51,486 bases of DNA from Ruminococcus flavefaciens (GCF_900116855.1 NZ_UETD01000019.1:1-51486), one strand, 5' to 3'. Counted from the stretch's first letter, positions 1-7,575 are shown. Numbers and translations are program-made. The notes: generated by a model not told the origin, from the sequence alone.

Positions 1-1225
1 CAAGCTGTTCTGCAATCTGCTTTTGAGAATACTCGGGATGCTCCCTTATTACTGCTAAAACCAATTCGGATAACTCAGTTTGGGTAGGAGTTTGGGTAGG
101 AGTTTGGGTAGGAGTTTGGGTAGTCTTCCCTGCAAAGAAAGTGATCATAAAGTCCTCATGATGAATAAGATACTCCGGCTGGGGATTTTTTGATGCTTCA
201 CATGATTCCTTTATTTTTTCAATTCCACGCCCCCATGATTCGATATATCCTGCACGATAGAATGTACTTGCTATCAATGGATTATAAGGTCTGGATTTGT
301 GGGGCTTCATAAGATTCTCAACTGTCCAGTCCTCTGGGAATACGCAATCATTGGCTATCATTATCTTATCATCATATACCCTGATCTGTATAGGCGTAAG
401 GGTTGCGTAATTCTTATGAGCAATGGCATTCAATACTGCTTCTCTCAAGCCTTCCTTCGGATACGGATATGTCTCTACCCTTGTTATATTATCGTAGGAT
501 ATAATACCCTTAAGGTATTTCAGGTATATAAGGTCGATAACATTGTCTGCCTGTGAGATTAGTGATCCATGAACTTCATCCTGATATACTATGTCGGAAT
601 CAGACTTAAAATAACCGATCTTAATAAAAGAACCCGGTATCCACTTTTCAGGCTTATGATGAAACAATAGTATCGCTGCTCTTGTAGGAATATCATTATT
701 AAGAAGATTAAGATTATCGAGAAGCTGCGGATTGTCCACACTTAACGCTTTAGAATCCATACGCTGACTGCGTTCAGCCTGTTCTCTGAATATATCAAAG
801 CTGTCATGTCTGAAGTCTTCAGGCTTTATACCGTCTATCGGAACACTATCCCATGTAATGCCTGTCTTTTTCAATAAGAATTGATTAAGTGCAGGTCCGA
901 CTAACTGCTGTTTTGTGCTGCCCGATCTATAGTGATACTCGCCATGATAGCTGACAGGATAAGGATTGGCACTGACAATTATCTCAATATAGTCCTTTCC
1001 GCCTTTATTATGCAAATTAACATCTGCTACTATTCCAAGAGCATTTACTATTTTGTTTGGAATATCTTCTAACAGCTTTTTACTCTTTTCTACTCCGACA
1101 ACCTCGCCGTCATCATTCATACCTATATATATTTTACCGCCCTGTGCGTTTGCAAAGCCACATATCCATTTAAGATATTCATCACGCCACGACTCTTTCC
1201 ATTCTATATTCTGGCTTTTAGACAT
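1..1225 (-). CDS. AlbA_2/Schlafen-type ATP-binding protein, RecG-like C-terminus (3' end cut by window)
   Basis: The frame opens at an ATG at 1225 preceded by AGGAG and stays open to the window edge, so the C-terminus is missing. The N-terminus (ESWRDEYLKWICGFANAQGG, then KIYIGMNDDGEVVG) is the AlbA_2 DNA-binding fold of Schlafen-like and RecG-like bacterial proteins. The middle part has LREAVLNAIAHKNY and SWGRGIEKI, the GHKL-like ATP-binding motifs of the same family. A PTQT repeat then leads into a segment (SELVLAVIREHPEYSQKQIA) that looks like the start of a winged helix-turn-helix. Such proteins are usually annotated as ATP-binding proteins or transcriptional regulators; their biochemical role is poorly known. 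The gene lies just downstream of the serine recombinase and may be the first gene outside the element or its last gene. Confidence 0.8.
   Translation of the reverse strand, partial: MSKSQNIEWKESWRDEYLKWICGFANAQGGKIYIGMNDDGEVVGVEKSKKLLEDIPNKIVNALGIVADVNLHNKGGKDYIEIIVSANPYPVSYHGEYHYRSGSTKQQLVGPALNQFLLKKTGITWDSVPIDGIKPEDFRHDSFDIFREQAERSQRMDSKALSVDNPQLLDNLNLLNNDIPTRAAILLFHHKPEKWIPGSFIKIGYFKSDSDIVYQDEVHGSLISQADNVIDLIYLKYLKGIISYDNITRVETYPYPKEGLREAVLNAIAHKNYATLTPIQIRVYDDKIMIANDCVFPEDWTVENLMKPHKSRPYNPLIASTFYRAGYIESWGRGIEKIKESCEASKNPQPEYLIHHEDFMITFFAGKTTQTPTQTPTQTPTQTELSELVLAVIREHPEYSQKQIAEQL
78..123. repeat. 12-bp tandem repeat coding for a PTQT linker
   Basis: The unit gtttgggtagga occurs about 3.8 times without change. 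It lies in frame in the AlbA_2-family gene and encodes alternating Pro-Thr-Gln-Thr on the minus strand. It probably forms a flexible linker between the ATPase part and the C-terminal helix-turn-helix. Perfect short tandem units are prone to slippage, and gains or losses of 12 bp would keep the frame. Confidence 0.9.
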
Positions 1226-1311
1226 TATGCTCGCACTCCTTTAACTAATTTAATCTATGTAAACCGAATGGCAGTATTACCTTTATTATTGCCACTTATC
1301 CACCACAAAAT

Positions 1312-1342
1312 GATTATGATACAATATTATTGTATCATAATC
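1312..1342. promoter_or_regulatory. 31-bp perfect palindrome, likely operator
   Basis: Two 15-bp arms (GATTATGATACAATA and its exact complement) flank one central base. The palindrome covers the -10 box of the promoter of the AlbA_2-family gene. It is AT-rich and has no T-run placed as expected of a terminator, so an operator for a dimeric or tetrameric repressor is the better reading. The neighbouring gene product carries a predicted helix-turn-helix and could be autoregulatory; this is inference. Confidence 0.55.
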
Positions 1343-1357
1343 CAGTATTCTTTTCAA
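1329..1357 (-). promoter_or_regulatory. Promoter of the AlbA_2-family gene
   Basis: On the minus strand there is TTGAAA (1357-1352), a 17-bp spacer and TACAAT (1334-1329), with a TG one base before the -10 hexamer as in extended -10 promoters. It lies about 100 bp upstream of the ATG at 1225, in the gap between the recombinase stop codon and this gene. Confidence 0.6.
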
Positions 1358-1369
1358 GTTAAATTATGT

Positions 1370-2965
1370 TTATAAATTATTTAACCCATTCCATCCCACA
1401 CAGAACTGCTCATACTCCATATTAAGCGTTATATTTATCTTATATCCCTTTCCTATCTCAATTCGGCTGATAACCTGAGATATTATCATTTTCTTCTGTT
1501 CTACGGTAGCCAGTCTGAATTCCTCAGCCCAGCCTTTGAACATCTCATACATCGGGCGAACCTTTTCCATCGAAGCCTTCTTTTGCTCCATTTCATTGCC
1601 TATCTTCTCAAGCTGTTGGTTTATTACAGCTATTCTCTGCTGAACAGTTGTCATTGCAGCAGATAATTGCTCCGGAGAGTAGAAACTCTCTCCTATCAAT
1701 GTGTTTGCGATCTCCTCATTAAGCTTGTCATATTGTTTCTGGTACTTTTTCAGTTCAGTTCCCAGCTTGGTCTGTTTCGCCCTGCATTTCTGCATTTCCT
1801 TGTTATATTCCTTTCTAAGCTCGGCTTCATCGGGAGCGTCGCTTATTTTTGAGAATATCGATGCAACTACCTCAATGACCGCCTTGTCCACTTTTTCGGC
1901 TGAGTAAACCGACTGTCCATCGCAGTCGCATAATTTTCTGCTCCTATGGTAGCATATGTATCTGAGGTAGTGTTTTTCCTTAACTTCTCCTGTCGATTTT
2001 ACTGTGTACTTCTCTGTATGCATATTCGATGTCATTCGTCCGCCACAGTGTGCACAGAACATTACTCCTGACAGCATCGCCTGACTTTTGGTAGATAATG
2101 CTATCTGTCTTTCATCACTGTTTTTCATTGCTCTTTGTTCAAGTATGTACTGAGCTCTCTCAAACATCTTCTCGTCTATGATCTGAAGTTCTTTCATATG
2201 CGGTGATACTGTATCTCCTGACACCATATATCCACAAGTAAGTTTATTCCTCAAAATTCTGATTATGGTGTTGCATTGGAATTTTGCTCCACTGTGAGTT
2301 CTGACTCCGTTTTCATTTAAATAGGTGGCGAGCCTATGAGAACCGTATCCGTATTTTACAGTTTTCTCAAATATCTCCACCACCCATTCCGCTTCGACCG
2401 GATTTATTACAAGGTCATATATCTCCTTCCCCCTCTTGTTCAGACGCCCCCTCTTTTCAAGTTGATATCCGAAGGGAACGCCGCCGCCTGTATAACTTCC
2501 TTCTGCGGTAAGCTGCTGCATTCTTGTTTTTATTCTCATGGAAGTCTTTTCAGATTCTCCCGAAGCCTGCCAGAATCGGATATAGTTCATGAGCTTGTCC
2601 ACATGGCTCTCGAATCTCTGCTCTCCCTCCTGAACGCTCCATACTCTTATACCATGCTTCACAAACCACTCTACTACGAATGGTGTCTCGTCATCTATAC
2701 GTCCGATCCTGTCAAACATGAACACCAGCAGTATCTGGAATTCATTTCTCAGTGCCGCCGCCTTTAATTCCTGTATCGCATCTCTGTCGGTAGCTGATAC
2801 TTTAAAGCCAGATACACCTTTTTCAAGGAACTCTTTTCCGACAGTCCAGCCCATCCTCTGGGCAAACTCCCTGCAAGCCTCTCGCTGCATTGGGATATCA
2901 TCCTTGACTTTATCCACCTGTTTGGTTGTTGATACTCTATACAGATTATAAGCAATCTCTGACAT
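1370..2965 (-). CDS. Large serine recombinase (site-specific integrase/excisionase)
   Basis: This is a 531-residue protein. The N-terminal resolvase domain (about 5-150) has YRVSTTKQ with the nucleophilic serine at residue 12 and the downstream GRIGR-like FDRIGRI. A recombinase domain follows (about 165-280), then a zinc ribbon with CAHCGG and a later CYH/CDC pair (about 305-350), a coiled coil (about 385-465) and a C-terminal tail. This is the usual architecture of Tn4451/TnpX-like and phage serine integrases, which cut att sites and join them through a covalent phosphoserine. I chose the ATG at 2965 because GGAG sits 8 bases upstream; a TTG two codons earlier is also open. It is the best candidate for moving the whole ICE. 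Confidence 0.92.
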   Translation of the reverse strand: MSEIAYNLYRVSTTKQVDKVKDDIPMQREACREFAQRMGWTVGKEFLEKGVSGFKVSATDRDAIQELKAAALRNEFQILLVFMFDRIGRIDDETPFVVEWFVKHGIRVWSVQEGEQRFESHVDKLMNYIRFWQASGESEKTSMRIKTRMQQLTAEGSYTGGGVPFGYQLEKRGRLNKRGKEIYDLVINPVEAEWVVEIFEKTVKYGYGSHRLATYLNENGVRTHSGAKFQCNTIIRILRNKLTCGYMVSGDTVSPHMKELQIIDEKMFERAQYILEQRAMKNSDERQIALSTKSQAMLSGVMFCAHCGGRMTSNMHTEKYTVKSTGEVKEKHYLRYICYHRSRKLCDCDGQSVYSAEKVDKAVIEVVASIFSKISDAPDEAELRKEYNKEMQKCRAKQTKLGTELKKYQKQYDKLNEEIANTLIGESFYSPEQLSAAMTTVQQRIAVINQQLEKIGNEMEQKKASMEKVRPMYEMFKGWAEEFRLATVEQKKMIISQVISRIEIGKGYKINITLNMEYEQFCVGWNGLNNL

Positions 2966-2991
2966 TTTCAACTCTCCTTCTCATTTATATT

Positions 2992-3020
2992 AGTATAAAA
3001 GCCTGACCTCTTTTCACCAA
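2992..3020 (-). promoter_or_regulatory. Promoter of the serine recombinase gene with nearby palindrome
   Basis: The minus strand shows TTGGTG (3020-3015), a 17-bp spacer and TATACT (2997-2992), about 27 bp upstream of the recombinase ATG. The -10 is strong and the -35 is weak. Upstream at 3045-3059 is the palindrome ATTGGT-atc-ACCAAT, and a related GGTATTG-type sequence lies between. These could be operator half-sites controlling the recombinase. Confidence 0.45.
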
Positions 3021-3098
3021 CAACAATACCACAATTTGCCTTGAATTGGTATCACCAATGCCAACGAATTATCTCAGCACTTTTTGTGCAAAACCGAC

Positions 3099-3266
3099 TC
3101 ACTTGCTATGCGATAAACTGTTACACTGATCATTAATTATATAATTGTTGATTCTGCTCTTAAAACATTCAAGAATCAGCCACAAGACCTTATCCTTTAT
3201 ATCTTCTGATTGAGGCTTAAAAGAAATGCTTACCTCGCATCCATTAATAGTTTTTGTCATCTCCAT
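3099..3266 (-). CDS. Small TnpW-like element protein
   Basis: A 55-residue frame starts at ATG 3266, with GAGGGG six bases upstream. It begins MEMTKTINGCEVSISFKPQS and continues with a basic and hydrophobic helix (KVLWLILECFKSRI). The pattern of a short beta-hairpin with CEVSISF followed by one helix resembles the small transposon-encoded TnpW family that often sits beside serine recombinases in Firmicutes ICEs. Its function is unknown. It lies between the DUF3789 gene and the recombinase, on the same strand. The family call is by eye only. Confidence 0.5.
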   Translation of the reverse strand: MEMTKTINGCEVSISFKPQSEDIKDKVLWLILECFKSRINNYIINDQCNSLSHSK

Positions 3267-3297
3267 AGCCATCCCCTCTCTATAGCAACTATTATAA

Positions 3298-3393
3298 CTA
3301 CTCTTTATCAGCTCTGCTCGCCGCTATGCAGAAGCACATAGCAAGAACTCCCACAGTTCCGCCGAACAATGCGCCTGCAATAAACTGTATCAT
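3298..3393 (-). CDS. DUF3789-like tiny membrane protein
   Basis: This 31-residue protein starts at ATG 3393 behind a perfect GGAGGTGA. Its sequence MIQFIAGALFGGTVGVLAMC continues as FCIAASRADKE: a single glycine-rich membrane helix and a short charged tail. That is the signature of the DUF3789 family, tiny proteins found in many clostridial mobile elements. The start codon overlaps the stop codon of the preceding gene (ATGA), so translation is coupled. No biochemical role is known. Confidence 0.7.
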   Translation of the reverse strand: MIQFIAGALFGGTVGVLAMCFCIAASRADKE

Positions 3394-3569
3394 GCGTTCA
3401 CCTCCCATTCACGGATAGTCATGTACCTCTCAGTAACAGTAACTTCGTTGATCTCACGGATCCTGACCTTCTCAGTCTCGGATATTTCTTTTTCTATGGC
3501 AGCGCTACCTATAATCTGGTCCATTACTGCCAGCATATAATCTGCAAGTCCGGGTTTGTTATTATTCAT
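3390..3569 (-). CDS. Small conserved-looking ICE protein of unknown function
   Basis: A 59-residue frame begins at ATG 3569, inside the last codons of the DinG-like gene, and ends in an ATGA overlap with the DUF3789 gene. It begins MNNNKPGLADYMLAVMDQII and is acidic with a beta-rich C-terminal half (VRIREINEVTVTERYMTI). I do not recognise the family. The double overlap shows it belongs to one polycistronic unit with the helicase and DUF3789 genes. Confidence 0.6.
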   Translation of the reverse strand: MNNNKPGLADYMLAVMDQIIGSAAIEKEISETEKVRIREINEVTVTERYMTIREWEVNA

Positions 3570-5463
3570 TTTTGTTTTCCTCCCTTATCTTTCTCCAGAA
3601 CCTTTTAAGCTCCGTTATGTTTTCAGTTGTATTATTTTCAGGCAGTGACGACAGCGCATCCTCCCTATACGCTGTTTTTATTCTGCTGCTTGCTCTTGGG
3701 TCAAGTATCGAAACGATGCCCTTATCATCGGCACTTCTGATGAGCCTCCCTGCGCCTTGTTTCAGCTTTATTACCATTTCGGGAACTGCAACTTCCAGAA
3801 GCGGACACTCCGCCTTTGACATCTTATACTCCATGATTGGCTCGGGTACGGGAAACGGCAGTTTGAATATTATCACCTGTGATAAACTCTCGCCCTCGAC
3901 ATTTATTCCTTCCCAATATGTTCCGGTGCCAAGTATCACCGAATCAACGTTTTTACGGAAGTTTTCAAGTCTTTGTTCCTGAGACGAGTCGCTGCTCTGT
4001 ATCATTATCTTATACGGCAACCCTGCACTTGTCAGCTGTCCAAAGACATAGTCTCTATCGTCCTTTGCAGTAAAGAGAATAAGCGTTTTTCCATGTGTTA
4101 TCTTCAGCAGTCTGACTATCTCGGCAATGGCTTCCTGGCGGTAACGATTTCGGTTATACCTTTTCGGACAAGGCAGCTTATTGGACACATACATCATAGA
4201 ATGCTCATCGTAGTTGTAAGGTGACTTCTTGGGTTCGGAAATACATATATCATCAGGATAGCCGAGACTATCCATGAAGTAACCGTATCTGTCTTTGAGT
4301 GTTCCTGAATTCTGAGATGTTAATGTCGCCGAAGTCAGTATCGTGCTCCTTGAGCTTGAAAACAGCAGTCGACCTATATCTCTGCGTATATCTTTCCTGC
4401 ACACGTTTATGCGTACACCGTGCTCGTTGGACAGCCATACAAGGTTGGCATTGTTTTCAGAGTCTCTCAGTGTTTGCAGGCTGTGCAGCCTTCGGTTTGT
4501 CCTCATTTCTATCTCTTTCATATTTGAGCGCAGCTTGAGGACCAGCTTCTTTATTTCCAAACTTGGTCGATAATAGAAGGTCTTCATATCAGCGTCCGCT
4601 GCTGCCTGCTGCTGAGATATGTCATTTTTAAGAAAATTGAAGAAAGCGTCGATCATTTTTATGGTCTCGATTATAAGACGTGACATAGTGTTCTTTCTGT
4701 TGCTTGTGACTTTCATTATCTCTCTGCTGATCTCTCTCTGACTGAAAGAGTTGGTGAAAGCGTCCCTGAACTTGCTTTCGAGATTATGTGCCTCATCAAC
4801 AACTATAGTGCTGAGATTTCCCTTGAATATCCCTCTGCCTGATTCCATGTTAAGAAGGTGCGACACCAGCATATTCTGATTGCAGATAACAATTGAATCA
4901 TTACAGCGGATACGCTCACGCATTTGCAGGTACTCGCATCTTCCTCTGTATTTACAGTCATCACACTTCTGACCGACTGAGTTGATACAAACCTTATCCC
5001 AAGCTCTGTCGGTAACGCTCAGTGCTGATTTACGCTGGACTCCACGCAATGCCAGTTCAAAGAGAGCGGCAAATTCTTCGTTTTCCTTACGATGCTTTCT
5101 CGCTTCCCTGAGACATATGTAATTCTTCATTCCTTTAGCCCCCTCGACTTTCGCTTTTACTCCTATCATTTTAAGGACATTATGTACATCACGTTCAAGC
5201 TGCTCCTGTAATGCAATAGTTGACGTTGCTATCACGACCTGTCTGCGGTCACGAAAGAACTGCTGTACTATCGGCACAAGATAGGCTATCGACTTTCCGA
5301 TACCGACCTCCGCTTCAACTATCAGTGAGCTTTTATTCATGATCGCCTGTGCTATCTCCTGAGACATCTCGACCTGTCCCTGACGGCGTTCAAGACCGTT
5401 CCGCTCTGCTTCATCAAAAAATCTGCTGACCGCTGTATCGAGCGGTAATTCCATTATTTTCAT
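3562..5463 (-). CDS. dinG: DinG/XPD-family ATP-dependent DNA helicase
   Basis: A 633-residue superfamily 2 helicase. Walker A EVGIGKS lies at 52-58, a DEAH box (VVDEAHN) at 221-227, and the C-terminal motifs TGTYWEGINVEG and QGAGRLIRS near 520 and 580. Cysteines at 117, 159, 167, 170 and 176 fit the Fe-S cluster insertion of the XPD/Rad3/DinG group. Such enzymes unwind DNA 5' to 3' and resolve R-loops and displaced strands. In an ICE it may help strand processing during transfer or replication; that is inference. The gene starts 2 bases after the MazF-like gene stops and overlaps the small gene downstream. Confidence 0.88.
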   Translation of the reverse strand: MKIMELPLDTAVSRFFDEAERNGLERRQGQVEMSQEIAQAIMNKSSLIVEAEVGIGKSIAYLVPIVQQFFRDRRQVVIATSTIALQEQLERDVHNVLKMIGVKAKVEGAKGMKNYICLREARKHRKENEEFAALFELALRGVQRKSALSVTDRAWDKVCINSVGQKCDDCKYRGRCEYLQMRERIRCNDSIVICNQNMLVSHLLNMESGRGIFKGNLSTIVVDEAHNLESKFRDAFTNSFSQREISREIMKVTSNRKNTMSRLIIETIKMIDAFFNFLKNDISQQQAAADADMKTFYYRPSLEIKKLVLKLRSNMKEIEMRTNRRLHSLQTLRDSENNANLVWLSNEHGVRINVCRKDIRRDIGRLLFSSSRSTILTSATLTSQNSGTLKDRYGYFMDSLGYPDDICISEPKKSPYNYDEHSMMYVSNKLPCPKRYNRNRYRQEAIAEIVRLLKITHGKTLILFTAKDDRDYVFGQLTSAGLPYKIMIQSSDSSQEQRLENFRKNVDSVILGTGTYWEGINVEGESLSQVIIFKLPFPVPEPIMEYKMSKAECPLLEVAVPEMVIKLKQGAGRLIRSADDKGIVSILDPRASSRIKTAYREDALSSLPENNTTENITELKRFWRKIREENKNE

Positions 5464-5465
5464 AG

Positions 5466-5825
5466 TTATTTCAACCCCTTGTTATCCATATCAAGGCTTA
5501 TCCTTAGTGCTTTCTCTATCCTTCGGATATCCTTTTCACTTAATCTGCCGATATACTTTTTCAGTCTTAATACTGATATAGTCCTTATCTGCTCTGTCAA
5601 AACACAGCCCTGATACTTAGTGAGAATACCGTAATGTATTATCACATGATTGGGTAGCTGAGCTTTCATCTGAGAAGTGATAGGAACAATTATCGTCGTA
5701 TCGGCATAGTGATTGCCCTTGTTGTTCTGAATTATCACCACAGGGCGTTCGTTTGCCTGTTCTGAGCCAATACCTTGTCCCAGATCGGCAACGTACATAT
5801 CTCCACGTTTGGGTATCAGCATCAT
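5466..5825 (-). CDS. MazF/PemK-family toxin-like endoribonuclease
   Basis: A 119-residue protein with the PemK/MazF fold signature: PKRGDMYVADLG, SEQANERPVVIIQN and TTIIVPITSQ, then LPNHVII and VLTEQIRTI. MazF-like enzymes cleave RNA at short sequence motifs and are normally held by a small antitoxin. No antitoxin gene lies next to it: upstream is a 500-bp non-coding region and downstream the DinG-like helicase. AAGGAG precedes two consecutive ATGs (5825 and 5822); either may be used. Solitary MazF-like genes of this kind are common in clostridial mobile elements, where their role is unclear. Confidence 0.87.
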   Translation of the reverse strand: MMLIPKRGDMYVADLGQGIGSEQANERPVVIIQNNKGNHYADTTIIVPITSQMKAQLPNHVIIHYGILTKYQGCVLTEQIRTISVLRLKKYIGRLSEKDIRRIEKALRISLDMDNKGLK

Positions 5826-6328
5826 ATCTCTCCTTTATGTATGTGGGACTGCCTTACAGCAGCCCCATGTATTGTTGTCCGCATATATCGTTTCATATGC
5901 AGACGCACCTCCGCAGGGGTGCTTTACCGTCACGCTGTGCGACGGCATTTTCCTTAATCAAAGGCCTCGGATAATCTCTCGCCATTTCTGACGCCCTCCG
6001 GGGATGGGAGCACATAAGCCGAACAGAGTCCTCACTGTTCACGCAGATCCTTGTCTCTCTGCCCTTACGGAGTCAGAGCCGCTGGTACGGACGGGCGCGC
6101 AAGTCGGCTGTCATTGCCATAATGGGAGTGGCTTCGCTCCCACCGTCATGCTCATATTTATCGCTCGCCCGTTTCCGGGGTCGTGGCGTATGGATGTCCG
6201 CGGCTCGCAGGTTTGTTGCCCACACCGATCTTGCTGCACACTTATGCGCTGCTATTCAATTGTCAAGTTTCGTGAAGTGCTTTATTGCCCTTCACTAAGT
6301 AGCCGGTGAGAACCACGATTTTCAGCAA
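5826..6328 (-). ncRNA. GC-rich structured intergenic region, candidate large non-coding RNA or leader
   Basis: These 500 bases hold no believable gene and are clearly richer in G and C than both neighbours. Several hairpins are visible: 5845-5868 (nine-pair arms TGGGACTGC/GCAGCCCCA, one mismatch), 5907-5923 (GCACC/GGTGC), 6123-6142 (TGGGAG/CTCCCA, loop TGGCTTCG) and 6272-6295 (GTGAAG/CTTCAC). A TTGACA box at 6266-6261 would fire leftward through the whole region towards the MazF-like gene. I read it as a transcribed structured RNA or long 5' leader. Membership in a known large-RNA class cannot be decided by eye. Confidence 0.45.
6239..6266 (-). promoter_or_regulatory. Possible promoter of the non-coding region and MazF-helicase unit
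   Basis: The minus strand carries a perfect TTGACA (6266-6261). The matching -10 at 16-17 bp is poor (TAAGTG at 6244-6239), so an activator or alternative sigma factor may be needed. The gene just upstream encodes a sigma-like protein, which makes that idea testable. A hairpin at 6272-6295 ends just upstream of the -35. Confidence 0.35.
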
Positions 6329-6751
6329 CTATTTCAAAAGTTTGGAGATTTTCACAATCCAATAAGAAATAGTTGTCTGAGGTTTGTTTATAATCAACGA
6401 AATATCTTCCTGTTTCATATCCAAAAACTTACGTAAATAGTAAGCTCGTCTTTGTTCAGGACGCAGTTCGGACAACTGTCTTCTCTTCTCAACATCTGTT
6501 ATGTACTCATGCCAGTTTTCCTCAATATTGCATTCGTCAATGGTGCAGTTACTGCTTTGGAGCATATCCTCATAGTCAGACAGATCCTGCTTCTTTTCAA
6601 GATAAGCCCTGTCCGAAAGAAATGTCTCATAGTCGAACTCCCAGATAGCAAATATCTGCTCATCTGTCATTCCAAGCTCACGATAGAGCTTTTCATTTTT
6701 CTGCCATTCATTGTCAAACTTTTTCTTTTCAAGTCCATGATTATATCCCAT
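6329..6751 (-). CDS. Sigma-70 region-4-like helix-turn-helix protein
   Basis: A 140-residue protein beginning MGYNHGLEKKKFDNEWQKNE, chosen because GGAGGTC lies six bases before the ATG at 6751. The C-terminal 50 residues (LRPEQRRAYYLRKF, then EDISLIINKPQTTISYWIVK) have the spacing of a sigma region 4 helix-turn-helix. No region 2 is visible, so it is a sigma-like regulator rather than a complete sigma factor. Proteins of this size are common next to ICE maintenance modules and probably control their promoters. It may act on the TTGACA promoter just downstream; this is inference. Confidence 0.7.
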   Translation of the reverse strand: MGYNHGLEKKKFDNEWQKNEKLYRELGMTDEQIFAIWEFDYETFLSDRAYLEKKQDLSDYEDMLQSSNCTIDECNIEENWHEYITDVEKRRQLSELRPEQRRAYYLRKFLDMKQEDISLIINKPQTTISYWIVKISKLLK

Positions 6752-6846
6752 TATTTTGACCTCCGTGTTGATTTTGATATGTAACTCAACACGGGGAATC
6801 ATGGATACTTTGCTGTATAGCACAGCCATTTCTGTAACAAAAACAC

Positions 6847-6888
6847 AAAAAGCTCCATTCCGCTTTTAAAGCAGAATAGAGCTCTTTT
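6847..6888 (+). terminator. Hairpin with T-run, likely (bidirectional) terminator
   Basis: The arms AAAAAGCTC and GAGCTCTTTT, extended inward by ATTC/GAAT and GCTTT/AAAGC, form an imperfect long stem followed by TTTTAT on the plus strand. A-runs on the other side give it some terminator character on the minus strand as well. It separates the sigma-like gene from the cargo block to its right. Confidence 0.5.
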
Positions 6889-6898
6889 ATAATATATA

Positions 6899-6949
6899 AA
6901 AGAGTAGGGTTTAACAATGCTTTAAAAGCCTGTCAAACTCCTACTCTTT
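6899..6949 (-). terminator. Inverted repeat, likely terminator of the cargo block
   Basis: AAAGAGTAGG (6899-6908) and CCTACTCTTT (6940-6949) are exact complements, extended by GTTT/AAAC. On the minus strand the stem is followed by TTTTATATATT, which is consistent with factor-independent termination of the genes coming from the right. The stop codon of the zinc-ribbon gene lies 2 bases upstream of the stem. Confidence 0.5.
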
Positions 6950-6951
6950 AT

Positions 6952-7125
6952 TCAAGGTGATGTTTGTACTAAGTTTTTACTTATTATTTCTATTATTCTA
7001 TGACATTTCCAACATTTTATCATTATAGCATAATTGCTGTTATTTTTTATATTTGGGGACGAGTAACAAACAACATCAAATAATCGTCCGTTACAATACG
7101 GACAATGTAATGAATGTCGTTGCAT
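6952..7125 (-). CDS. Com-like small zinc-ribbon protein
   Basis: This 57-residue frame has two Cys pairs: HCPYCNGRLFDVVC near the start and IKCWKCHRIIEI near residue 40. The order CxxC, LF, then KCxxC is that of the Com zinc finger of phage Mu (a translational activator of the mom gene) and of short Com-like proteins in mobile elements. The start is ATG 7125; an AAGGAG lies rather far upstream (about 15 bases), so translation may be weak or coupled. Function here is unknown, but binding to RNA or DNA is likely for the fold. Confidence 0.5.
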   Translation of the reverse strand: MQRHSLHCPYCNGRLFDVVCYSSPNIKNNSNYAIMIKCWKCHRIIEIISKNLVQTSP

Positions 7126-7206
7126 ACTTTTCTATCATCTCTCCTTTACTCCGTTTAGCTGTTCAGCTAAATCTTCGTCAATAATTTTGCGGTCAAAGCC
7201 GCAAAA

Positions 7207-7575
7207 CTATTGTTCATTTTTAATTGCTTCAATAAACATTTCCCAATCGCTGTCAGTTGCGTTTACAGCTTTTGCTGCTCTTAACGCTTTTTTGACAATA
7301 TCCTTTGATTGCACATACTCAACTATATCAGGGGATAGCTTTCCTGAGGCTTTCTCATATAAATCGTAAATTATGCAGCGTTCTTCTTCATTCAAATTGA
7401 ATACATCAATCATCCTTTTCAGTAATTCCTGATCTGGACATACTCGCTTACCGTGTTCAAGTTGGCTGAGATACCCCATTGAAATATTAAGCATATCTGC
7501 AAGTTCTTTGCTCTGAAGAGAATGTTTACGCTTTTGTTCGGATATGAACTGACCGAAATCAGTTGCATAGGTCAT
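7207..7575 (-). CDS. XRE-family helix-turn-helix regulator
   Basis: A 122-residue protein with an N-terminal Cro/C1-type helix-turn-helix (residues 10-65: SKELADMLNISMGYLSQLEH) followed by a helical domain. XRE proteins act as dimeric repressors or activators. No ideal ribosome binding site precedes ATG 7575; AAAGGAAA lies upstream of an out-of-frame ATG. It is the last regulator of the agr/ABC block and may control that block or the zinc-ribbon gene. Which promoter it binds cannot be seen. Confidence 0.8.
   Translation of the reverse strand: MTYATDFGQFISEQKRKHSLQSKELADMLNISMGYLSQLEHGKRVCPDQELLKRMIDVFNLNEEERCIIYDLYEKASGKLSPDIVEYVQSKDIVKKALRAAKAVNATDSDWEMFIEAIKNEQ

Noticed and set aside
78..123. 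CRISPR-like short repeats
   Set aside because: The 12-bp units are directly adjacent without spacers and lie in a coding frame. No CRISPR array was found elsewhere in the window.
6004..6309. Open frame of 101 codons on the plus strand
   Set aside because: It lies in the structured GC-rich region, has no ribosome binding site and shows no recognisable domain; base composition explains its length.
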